DNA of 62,131 nt from contig QHRU01000061.1 in the NCBI GenBank assembly GCA_003220225.1, forward strand, positions 1 through 62,131. The letters run 5' to 3'. Shown here in pieces: positions 55,879 through 62,131 of the stretch. Both the position numbers and the translations under genes were made by a program. The stretch's first letter is position 1; every line of letters begins with the position of its first letter. This DNA comes from Candidatus Rokuibacteriota bacterium (GTDB lineage Bacteria; Methylomirabilota; Methylomirabilia; Rokubacteriales; CSP1-6). The notes beneath the pieces are model-generated. The model was not told the DNA's origin and searched no databases. It worked only from the letters and a program-made list of their open reading frames with translations.

Positions 55879-57345
55879 TCACCGGGCGGAAGACGGCGTC
55901 GGCCCGCTGCGCGCGTCGCGCCCGTAGCGGGAGTTGAGATAGCTGCGCTCCGCCTGCAGGCTCGGATCGAGGCGCACGGCGATCTGCAGCTCGCGATCGG
56001 CCTCCCCCTGCTGCCCGAGCTCGATCAGCGTCCAGCCGACGTTGGCGTGCAGCCTCGCGTCGGTCGGGCTGATGGCCAGCGCCTTGCGGTACGCGCTCAG
56101 CGCCTCCGGCCACCGCTTGAGGTTCGCGGTCGTCACGCCGTAGTTGTAGAGCGCGCGCCAGTGATCGGGATTCACCGCGAGCGCCCGCTCGAGCCACACG
56201 CGCGCCTGCTCGTAGTGCGCTTTGGCCATGTAGATGCGACCGATGTTGTAGTGCGGCCACGAGAAGCGTGGATCCGCCTCGATCGCCTTCTGGAACACGA
56301 CGAGCGCCTCGTCGGGAGCGTCGTGCACGTGCTGCAGCCGCAAGCCGGTGGCGTTGAGCGCCTCCGCGAGGCGGGGGACGTCGTGATCGGGGAGCCGGTA
56401 GCGCAGGTAGTACTGCGCGCGCTCGCGCGTCTCGGCCTGCGGCGAGCGGGCGATGCGGTCGAGCAGCATCATGCGCCCGAGGCGCGCGCCCCCGTCGTCG
56501 GCGACGCCCACCGCTGTCGGCAGCGCGCAGTCCGCGCGGTCGGGCTGCGTGAGCATCGCGAGCAGGGCGGAGGTCTCGTGGTCGATCGGCAGCGCGTGGC
56601 GCCCGCAATACTCGACGTCCTCGCGTAGCCACCCGCGGTCGCGCGCGAAGGCCAGCGCGCGGTCGCGCCGTCCCTCTCCGAGGAGGATGCGGAAGACCCA
56701 GCGCGGCACCGTCTCGCGTGAGGTCTCGAAGGAGAAGTCGTAGGCGTCACGGGATCCGTTCACGCACATGTGCCAGAGCCGCGCGGGGTTGGCCCAGGAG
56801 ACCGGCGCGCAGGTGGCGAAGTTCGTCGCCGCCGCGCGGGCGCCCGCGCCGGCGTGGCGGCGCCACGGCCCGTACGCGCCCTCGAGCGTCTGCACCGCGA
56901 GGTCCACGCGGCCCAGGCGGTCGGCGGCGGCGCCGATGCGCAGGCTCGTGTCCTCCGACGGCTCGATCGCGGCCGCCCGCTGGAAGGCCACAAGCGCCTC
57001 GTCGTACTCGCCGAGCATCTCCGCGACGTCGCCGCGGGCCACGTGGGCGCGAACCAGCTCGGGCGCGGCGGCCGTGGCCACGCGGTAGTGGCCGAGCGCC
57101 TCACGCAATGCGCGCCGGTCGGTCGCCGCGCGGCCCGCGGTGAGCGCCACGCTGGCCTGGGCAGGGCCCCCGCAGGCCGGCAACACCTGATCGAGGGGGA
57201 CGACGGTCCCGAGCGTGCCGCAGAGCCCGGCACGGATCTGAGGCAGGGGCACACCGGCGACGACGAGAAGCGTGACGAACACGACGACCCCGAGGACCAG
57301 GACGACCACAACCCGCACGCCGCGGCGCGCCGCTCGTGGAGCCAT
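55879..57345 (-). CDS. membrane-anchored TPR protein
   Basis: 488 residues from the ATG at 57345 (SD GGGAGGAC); an upstream in-frame start would add 14. One N-terminal transmembrane helix (about residues 9-31), a periplasmic body. TPR units at about 75-170 (LREALGHYRVATAAAPELVR, EYDEALVAFQRAAAIEPSED) and 330-460 (EALVVFQKAIEADPRFSWPH, QARVWLERALAVNPDHWRAL, ALSAYRKALAISPTDARLHA). The central region GWLREDVEYCGRHALPIDHE and PDRADCALPTAV parallels the Cys-containing region of the following gene. It starts the three-gene TPR/secreted group. 57346-57468 holds no gene. Confidence 0.78.
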   Translation of the reverse strand: MAPRAARRGVRVVVVLVLGVVVFVTLLVVAGVPLPQIRAGLCGTLGTVVPLDQVLPACGGPAQASVALTAGRAATDRRALREALGHYRVATAAAPELVRAHVARGDVAEMLGEYDEALVAFQRAAAIEPSEDTSLRIGAAADRLGRVDLAVQTLEGAYGPWRRHAGAGARAAATNFATCAPVSWANPARLWHMCVNGSRDAYDFSFETSRETVPRWVFRILLGEGRRDRALAFARDRGWLREDVEYCGRHALPIDHETSALLAMLTQPDRADCALPTAVGVADDGGARLGRMMLLDRIARSPQAETRERAQYYLRYRLPDHDVPRLAEALNATGLRLQHVHDAPDEALVVFQKAIEADPRFSWPHYNIGRIYMAKAHYEQARVWLERALAVNPDHWRALYNYGVTTANLKRWPEALSAYRKALAISPTDARLHANVGWTLIELGQQGEADRELQIAVRLDPSLQAERSYLNSRYGRDARSGPTPSSAR

Positions 57346-57468
57346 TGTTCTGTCCTCCCGGGTGCGCGAAAACCCACCCGGAACCATAGTGGCGTTTTCG
57401 GACAGCCGGGTGTGAGCAAAATCGTCCTGACGCGCCGAACCTCGCGTGAAATCAGGCGGAAGGAGCGG

Positions 57469-58122
57469 TCAGGCCCGGCGGTCAGCGCGCGCGCGGTGGG
57501 CGCGGTAGGCGCCGAAGACGCGCTCGTTCATCTCCCGGCAGGCGGCGCGCGCTGCGGCCTGCGCGCCGGGCGTGTCACAGAGGAGCGTGAGCGCGCGCCG
57601 GCCGATCGCGGCATGGCGCCGCTCGTCGGGCAGGATCCCGGTGCGGTAGAGCGCGGCCGTCTCCGGATCGACATCCGCGGCCAGCGCGATGAGGGTCTCG
57701 AAGCCCTCGCACGATTGCGTCTCGCCGGCGAACTGGAACATCGCCAGCTTCTCCAGCGTTGGCCGAGCGCGGCAGGCGACGAGCCAGTCGAAGAGCGCCT
57801 CCCACTCGGGCAGCGGACGGTAGGCGTCGGGATCCTCGCCGAGGTCGAGCAGGCGGCGCCGCAGCAGGTGGTAGTGCCGGTGCTCGTCGTCGAGCTGCCC
57901 CGGCAGCAGCTCGCGGATCTCGCGCTCCGGCACGTGCGGGATCCAGGCGGCGATCAGCTCGACGGAGCGCAGCTCGTTGTAGACGCCCTGGCGCATCCGG
58001 TAGCGGATCTGCTCGAGCCGCACGGCCGGCGCGGCCGCCGCGTCGAGCCGCACGTCGCGATCCGCCCAGAACGCGGCGTTCTCGTCGCCGAGTGCCTTGA
58101 CGAAGTCGCGCGCGGAGGTCAC
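57469..58122 (-). CDS. ferritin-like superfamily protein
   Basis: 217 residues from the GTG at 58122 that overlaps the DUF3047 stop (GTGA); the longer frame is a shadow. It is all helical, with two carboxylate/His motifs of the ferritin-like di-iron fold: NELRSVELIAAWIPHVPERE with LLPGQLDDEHRHYHLL (E-x-x-H), and AGETQSCEGFETLIALAADV with ILPDERRHAAIGRRAL (E-x-x-H). It probably binds a di-metal centre and may act on an unknown substrate or store/scavenge oxidants. Cotranslated with the DUF3047 gene. Confidence 0.75.
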   Translation of the reverse strand: MTSARDFVKALGDENAAFWADRDVRLDAAAAPAVRLEQIRYRMRQGVYNELRSVELIAAWIPHVPEREIRELLPGQLDDEHRHYHLLRRRLLDLGEDPDAYRPLPEWEALFDWLVACRARPTLEKLAMFQFAGETQSCEGFETLIALAADVDPETAALYRTGILPDERRHAAIGRRALTLLCDTPGAQAAARAACREMNERVFGAYRAHRARADRRA

Positions 58123-58796
58123 TGCTTCTTGAAGACGATGGGCCCGTACATCGCTTCGGAGCTCGTGTTGGTGTCGTTGCTGTCGATGGACAACGAGAGC
58201 ACCGAGGGATCGTCCGGCGCCTCGCCGTAGATCTTCCTGAAGTCCTCGACGACGTTGCGCTTCTCGGTGACCCATTTGCTCAGGTCGGCCGGGCCCGAGT
58301 GCACGACGACGTAGGTGACCGTCCCCGTCTTCTCGCTCTTGCAGATCGTGCCCACGGGCTGCGTCGTGTCCCAGACGTAGCCGATGATGCGCGAGCGCAC
58401 CGCCTCGGGGAAGCGCGGCCACACGAGGAAGATCTGCCCCGCCTGATCGTCCGTCGCCTTCTTGCAGGAGTTGCCGCCCTTGGGCAGCACGCTCGACTTC
58501 CACTGCCACTCGAGCATCGGCGTGTCCTTGAGGCGGACCTTGCCCTTGATCTCCTTGTTGATCGTCGAGCTGTCGTTGGCGCTCTTCATGTAGAGCGCGC
58601 GACGCCCCTCGTCCTCCACGATCTTCAGATTTTCGTAGTGCGGCGTGCCCCAGTTCTGGGGCTTCCAGTCGCCGGGCAGCCCGGTGGTGCCGAGCGGGTA
58701 CGCCTTCCAGTTCTCGATCACGACCTGGTCGGCGGCGGTGGCGACGCCGGCGACGGCGAGCAGGACGAATACTCCGATGACGGCGCGACCGCGCAT
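58119..58796 (-). CDS. DUF3047 family secreted protein
   Basis: 225 residues from the ATG at 58796, eight bases after the carboxyltransferase stop. Signal peptide cleaved after ATAA (about residue 22). DUF3047 pattern: NWKAYPLGTTGLPGDWKPQN, ALYMKSANDSSTINKEIKGK, PMLEWQWKSSVLPKGGN, QIFLVWPRFPEAVRSRIIGY, DLSKWVTEKRNVVEDFRKIY, then ALSIDSNDTNTSSEAMYGPI. A beta-sandwich of unknown function, periplasmic. It lies between a carboxyltransferase and a ferritin-like gene. Confidence 0.87.
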   Translation of the reverse strand: MRGRAVIGVFVLLAVAGVATAADQVVIENWKAYPLGTTGLPGDWKPQNWGTPHYENLKIVEDEGRRALYMKSANDSSTINKEIKGKVRLKDTPMLEWQWKSSVLPKGGNSCKKATDDQAGQIFLVWPRFPEAVRSRIIGYVWDTTQPVGTICKSEKTGTVTYVVVHSGPADLSKWVTEKRNVVEDFRKIYGEAPDDPSVLSLSIDSNDTNTSSEAMYGPIVFKKQ

Positions 58797-58804
58797 GGGG
58801 TTCC

Positions 58805-60358
58805 TCAGGGGCGCATGCCACGGGTCTTCGGACCCAGGCGCGTGGCCTCGTTGTCGTAGGCGAGCGCGATCCAGTCGGTCAGCAGCGGCCGCGTGTCGCG
58901 CGGGTCGATGATCTCCTCGATGTTGAACGCCTCGGCCGTGCGGAACGGGCTGCGATACACGTTCAGCCGCGCCTCGATCTCCTTCAGCAGCGCGGCACGG
59001 TCGGGCGCGGCCTCCAGCTCGCGCTTGTAGGCGGCTTCGATCCCGCCCTCGAGCGGCAGCGAGCCCCAGTCGCCCGAGGGCCACGCGTATCTCAGGTTGA
59101 GCGCCTGCACGTTGGCGTGGCCGGCGCCGGCGACGCCGAACACGCGGCGCACGATGATGGTGATCCACGGCACGCTGGCCTGGTAGACGGCCTGGAGCGC
59201 ACGCACGCCCTTGCGGATCGTGCCGGCCTTCTCCGCCTGGGTGCCGATGAGGAAGCCCGGGTTGTCGACGAAGTTGACGACGGGCAGGTGGAACGTGTCG
59301 CACAGATCCACCATGCGCGTCATCTTCTCCGAGCCGTCCGCGGTGAGGGCGCCGCCCGAGTGCATCGGGTCGTTGGCCATGACGCCGACCGGATAGCCGT
59401 CGAGTCGGGCCAGCCCCGCCACCAGCGAGGGCCCGTACTTCGCGCCGATCTCGAGGAACGAGCCGCGGTCGACGACGTGGCTCACCAATTTGCGAGCGTC
59501 GTACGGGCGGCGGCGGTTCCGCGGGATGATCGAGAGCAACTCGGGCTCGCGGCGCCGCGGATCGTCCGCGGGCGTCGCGCGCGGTGGCATCTCCCACACG
59601 TTGCGCGGCAGGTAGCCGAGCACACGGCGGATCTGCTCGAAGGCCTCGTCCTCGGAGTCCACGACGTTGTCGACGGCGCCCGCCTCGACCTGGATCTTCC
59701 ACCCCCCGAGCGACTCCTTGTCGATCGGCGTGCCGAACGCGCGCTCGACCACCGGCGGACCGGCGACGAAGACCTGCGCGATGCCGCGCACCATCACCGA
59801 GAAGTGCGAGCACGCCACGCGCGCGGCGCCGAGTCCCGCCACCGGACCGAGCGCGGCCGCGAGCACCGGGATCTCGGACATCGACGCGGCGATCACGTCC
59901 CAGCTCGGATTGCCGGGCACGTAGGTGCGGCCGGCGATCTCATAGGTCTTCACGCTGCCGCCGCCGCCGGTGCCGTCCACCAGGCGAACGATCGGCAGGC
60001 GCAGCTCGCGCGCCATGCGCTCGCTGTAGCCCTGCTTGCCGCCGATGGAGGCGTCGTTGGCGCCTCCCCGCACGGTGAAGTCGTCGCCGCCGACCACCAC
60101 GCGGCGGCCGTCGATGCGGCCGGTGCCCATCACGAAGTTGGCGGGACGGATGGAGGCGAGCGTTTCACCCTCGTACTTCGCGACGCCGGCGAGGGCGCCC
60201 GTCTCGTGGAACGAATCCCGGTCGAGCAGGCGCTCGATCCGCTCGCGCACGGTGAGCCGCCCGGCCTTGTGCTGACGCTCGACGTTCTCCGGGCCGCCCA
60301 TCGCGCGCGCGAGCTCCTGGCGCCGCTTGAGCTCTTCGACCTCGGGATCCCAGTCCAT
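58805..60358 (-). CDS. acyl-CoA carboxylase carboxyltransferase (propionyl-CoA carboxylase beta-type)
   Basis: 517 residues. The N-half has AGRLTVRERIERLLDRDSFH, VVVGGDDFTVRGGANDASIG, LPIVRLVDGTGGGGSVKTYE; the C-half has RGSFLEIGAKYGPSLVAGLA, LPVVNFVDNPGFLIGTQAEK, IIVRRVFGVAGAGHANVQAL, and WGSLPLEGGIEAAYKREL. This is the biotin-dependent carboxyltransferase fold; the partner biotin carboxylase is not in the window. It is only distantly like the subunit at 38212-39741 and probably has another acyl-CoA substrate. Start is 26 bases from the divergent S4 gene, sharing a symmetrical -10 element. Confidence 0.92.
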   Translation of the reverse strand: MDWDPEVEELKRRQELARAMGGPENVERQHKAGRLTVRERIERLLDRDSFHETGALAGVAKYEGETLASIRPANFVMGTGRIDGRRVVVGGDDFTVRGGANDASIGGKQGYSERMARELRLPIVRLVDGTGGGGSVKTYEIAGRTYVPGNPSWDVIAASMSEIPVLAAALGPVAGLGAARVACSHFSVMVRGIAQVFVAGPPVVERAFGTPIDKESLGGWKIQVEAGAVDNVVDSEDEAFEQIRRVLGYLPRNVWEMPPRATPADDPRRREPELLSIIPRNRRRPYDARKLVSHVVDRGSFLEIGAKYGPSLVAGLARLDGYPVGVMANDPMHSGGALTADGSEKMTRMVDLCDTFHLPVVNFVDNPGFLIGTQAEKAGTIRKGVRALQAVYQASVPWITIIVRRVFGVAGAGHANVQALNLRYAWPSGDWGSLPLEGGIEAAYKRELEAAPDRAALLKEIEARLNVYRSPFRTAEAFNIEEIIDPRDTRPLLTDWIALAYDNEATRLGPKTRGMRP

Positions 60359-60367
60359 TTCGGCCCT

Positions 60368-60374
60368 TATGATA
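60368..60374. promoter_or_regulatory. shared bidirectional -10 (TATGATA) between carboxyltransferase and S4 genes
   Basis: TATGAT on plus ends 11 bases before the S4 GTG; TATCAT on minus ends 10 bases before the carboxyltransferase ATG. The whole divergent intergenic space is 26 bp. Confidence 0.5.
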
Positions 60375-60384
60375 CCGTCGGCAC

Positions 60385-60750
60385 GTGGATTCGGTGAGGA
60401 TCGACAAATGGTTGTGGGCCGCGCGCGTGTTCAAGACGCGCAGCCTCGCGGCGGACGCGTGCGACGGGGGCAAGGTCCACGTCAACGACCAGTCGACCAA
60501 GCCGGCCAAGGGGGTCCGCCCCGGCGACTATATAAAGGTTACGCTGCCCCAGGGCCGCCGCCGGGTCCTCAAGGTCGTCGGCCTCGACGAGCGCCGGGGC
60601 GCGCCCGCGCACGCGCGCCTGCTCTACGACGACCTCACGCCGCCCGAGCCGCCGCGCCCCCGCTGGTCTCCGCCGCCGTTTCGGCCGCCGGGCGCCGGCC
60701 GCCCGACCAAGCGCGAGCGCCGCGCGCTCGACCGGCTGCGCGAGTTGTAG
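60385..60750 (+). CDS. RNA-binding S4 domain protein (Hsp15-like)
   Basis: 121 residues, GTG start. RIDKWLWAARVFKTRSLAAD, ACDGGKVHVNDQSTKPAKGV and RPGDYIKVTLPQGRRRVLKV form the S4 domain in the Hsp15 arrangement, and a basic tail rich in Pro/Arg ends RPTKRERRALDRLREL. Hsp15 of E. coli recycles stalled 50S subunits that carry peptidyl-tRNA. A similar ribosome-associated role is likely here. Confidence 0.9.
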   Translation: MDSVRIDKWLWAARVFKTRSLAADACDGGKVHVNDQSTKPAKGVRPGDYIKVTLPQGRRRVLKVVGLDERRGAPAHARLLYDDLTPPEPPRPRWSPPPFRPPGAGRPTKRERRALDRLREL

Positions 60751-60834
60751 GGATCGGACCCGGTCAGCGGCGGTGCTGCTCCCACGCGGTGCGGATCGCT
60801 TCGTAGAGCGCTAACGACCCGCCACGGAAGCCCC

Positions 60835-61587
60835 TCAGCGCCCGCGCCGACGGCCCGTGCGCGCCAAGAATACGACGCTGCCCGCGATCTGGACGTTGGC
60901 GAGGTCTACGTACCGGACTCGCTGGATATGGAAGAGATGGTGCAAGACGATCTCGTCGTCGTCCAGGTTGAGCCTCAGCGCGGTTCTGGCGTAGTAGCTG
61001 GCGGCACCTCCGACCGCGATACCGGCGACGATTACGGCGCGCGTCCAGTCACCACGGCTCGCTGACATCACCGCGAGTATCCCGAAGGCCGCGATGACGA
61101 TCGGTACCGCGAGTTGCATTTCCATGCCGAGACGGAAACGACGCTGGGGGCCGCCGGCGCCACGGCCCTGAACGCGCTCGAGCACAAGAGCGCGGAGGCG
61201 CTCGAAATTCGCCAACCAGTTGTAGTCGAGCCACAGCAGCGGCATGCCTTGCGCATCACGCAGCTGTAGGGCTTGCAGGTTGTCTCGTGCGCGGACTTCG
61301 GCGATCTCCGCCCACGCCACGGACCGTGGTGCAGCACGCGGATGCGTCACGCGGATTCCAGCATCATCGACGGTCAGTACTCTGTCGCTGCGCTTCCACA
61401 GCACTATCCAGTACCATGCGACTAAAAGCGGGAACAGGCACACCGGAAGGATCAGCATCCAGTCTTTCGCGCCGGACGCACGCGCACTCCGGGCCATGAA
61501 CACGAAGAAGAGCAGCATCAATGTGCACACCACGGTGCCGAAGGCGGCGAGGGCCCGCACCCCTCGTTTATAGCGGAAGGTTTCCAT
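60835..61587 (-). CDS. membrane protein with PH-like segment, probably frameshifted near its end
   Basis: 250 residues from the ATG at 61587 (METFRYKRGVRALAAFGTVV) to the stop at 60835. Hydrophobic helices at about 11-31, 45-64 and two at 168-205, with a PH-like part between (VLTVDDAGIRVTHPRAAPRS, LQLRDAQGMPLLWLDYN). After LARTGRRRGR the frame stops, but the next frame continues as ARALRGFRGGSLALYEAIRT then AWEQHRR to a stop at 60764. That tail resembles FRDGSFALFRTLDDAHRRGG encoded just upstream of this gene, so the genuine end is probably the shifted one (a lost base in the GGG run at 60854-60856, or a sequence error). Function unknown. Confidence 0.55.
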   Translation of the reverse strand: METFRYKRGVRALAAFGTVVCTLMLLFFVFMARSARASGAKDWMLILPVCLFPLLVAWYWIVLWKRSDRVLTVDDAGIRVTHPRAAPRSVAWAEIAEVRARDNLQALQLRDAQGMPLLWLDYNWLANFERLRALVLERVQGRGAGGPQRRFRLGMEMQLAVPIVIAAFGILAVMSASRGDWTRAVIVAGIAVGGAASYYARTALRLNLDDDEIVLHHLFHIQRVRYVDLANVQIAGSVVFLARTGRRRGR

Positions 61588-61704
61588 CAGCGCGGCGGGC
61601 CGCCGCGCCTGTGCGCGTCGTCCAGCGTGCGGAACAGCGCGAACGACCCGTCCCTGAAGTGGGCGAGCGGCGCGGCGCGGGTAACGGAAGGTTTCCGTTG
61701 CCAT
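61587..61704 (-). pseudogene. collapsed paralogue of the following membrane-protein gene
   Basis: The minus strand reads MATETFRYPRRAA from 61704, like the METFRYKRG start of the next gene, then in a shifted frame PLAHFRDGSFALFRTLDDAH and RRGGPPR to a TGA that overlaps the next ATG (TGATG). The tail matches the shifted tail at 60764-60840 (FR-x-G-S-x-A-L-F/Y). Only the first and last parts of a duplicated gene seem left, the middle being deleted. Confidence 0.35.
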
Positions 61705-61741
61705 CCACGCCGACGGTATCATGGCCGTCCGGAGGAGAGCG

Positions 61742-62131
61742 ATGAGTACGGAGACCTACGACTGGCAGGCGATCGTCGACGGGCTGAACCGCTATCTGCG
61801 GCTGCGCTCCATCCCCATCGGCATGAAGCTCTTCGAGACGGTGGAGGCCATGGAGGCGATCCCGAAGATCCGGCGTCCCCGGGCGAAGCACACGACCGAC
61901 CAGATCGTCGCCCAGGCGCGCCAGCTCGGCTGGACCGTCGGCATCACGATGGCCGACCTGATCGGCGCCCAGTGCGGCGCGGTCATCGGCCTGCACCCTC
62001 GAGACGACGAGTGGCTCTCCGGCAATCGCATGGCCGGCGTGTGGTTCAAGACGCTCGAGGACGCCAGCGCGCACCAGCACGCGATGGACTGCGTGCCCCA
62101 CGGCCGCTACGCGGCGATGGCGGTCGCGCCG
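61742..62131 (+). CDS. DUF169 family protein, N-terminal part (runs off window)
   Basis: 130 codons from the ATG at 61742 with GGAGGAGAG upstream and a TATCAT box at 61717-61722. The sequence begins MSTETYDWQAIVDGLNRYLR, LRSIPIGMKLFETVEAMEAI, then HTTDQIVAQARQLGWTVGIT and GAQCGAVIGLHPRDDEW. DUF169 proteins are uncharacterised; the conserved P-x-G-x-K/V-x-F and C-x-x-x-x-G-L phrases are visible. The C-terminal part lies beyond the window. Confidence 0.8.
   Translation, partial: MSTETYDWQAIVDGLNRYLRLRSIPIGMKLFETVEAMEAIPKIRRPRAKHTTDQIVAQARQLGWTVGITMADLIGAQCGAVIGLHPRDDEWLSGNRMAGVWFKTLEDASAHQHAMDCVPHGRYAAMAVAP

Overview
This is a very GC-rich (about 70%), densely coded bacterial window. Gene starts are often GTG and frequently overlap the upstream stop as GTGA or ATGA. 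Gene content (type II secretion, single-subunit acyl-CoA carboxylase carboxyltransferases, oligopeptide ABC transport, class III cyclases, many secreted or lipidated proteins, multihaem-type cytochromes) and repeat style suggest a free-living soil or subsurface Gram-negative-type bacterium, perhaps Candidatus Rokubacteria/Methylomirabilota. That assignment is inference; no rRNA or tRNA gene was seen.

Layout. 1-4932 (minus): coupled operon of SDR oxidoreductase, RidA, old-yellow-enzyme-type reductase, a cytochrome c/alpha-toroid protein, a secreted protein, a membrane protein and a SnoaL-like protein cut by the window edge. 4974-6748 (minus): di-haem cytochrome c lipoprotein and a small secreted protein. 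6977-7911 (minus): small membrane and lipoprotein genes. 7937-12134: acetyl-CoA hydrolase/transferase, nucleoside hydrolase, ribokinase and an unknown protein on plus, with an overlooked SelW-like selenoprotein gene (9198-9428, minus) whose in-frame UGA splits it for ordinary gene finders. 12266-17574 (minus): envelope group with LysM/TPR lipoprotein, polysaccharide deacetylase, HAMP-adenylate cyclase, NagZ-like lipoprotein and BtpA. 17668-18453: enoyl-CoA hydratase. 18469-18990: decayed PIN toxin and antitoxin. 19011-30466 (minus): complete type II secretion operon gspE-F-G-H-I-J-K-L-M-C-D.

30482-32925 (plus): ZIP metal transporter, AroQ, and an ECF sigma factor continuous with a secreted domain. 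32917-33352: a triplicated 145-bp unit between convergent genes. 33337-37618 (minus): cyclase/AAA/TPR regulator and HdrB-like iron-sulfur protein. 37659-40613 (plus): DinB-like protein, acyl-CoA carboxylase subunit, two small proteins. 40622-46375: secreted alpha/beta hydrolase, methyltransferase, a broken NADPH:F420-reductase-like gene and PEP carboxykinase. 46499-47835: cobS and a CobC-like phosphatase. 47941-53049: oligopeptide ABC transporter (binding protein and two permeases, no ATPases) and gamma-glutamyltransferase. 53123-57345 (minus): TPR and secreted proteins. 57469-60358 (minus): ferritin-like protein, DUF3047 protein and a second carboxyltransferase. 60385-62131: S4 RNA-binding protein, a frameshifted membrane protein with a collapsed paralogue beside it, and a DUF169 protein cut by the window end.

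Recurring signals. Many first genes of transcription units have a TANNNT hexamer ending 6-12 nt (most often 6) before the start codon and no Shine-Dalgarno sequence, suggesting leaderless mRNAs. Several divergent pairs share a near-symmetrical TATGATA or TACAATA element. A palindromic GC-rich repeat family is scattered between genes, and a piece of it is inserted in frame in the gamma-glutamyltransferase gene.
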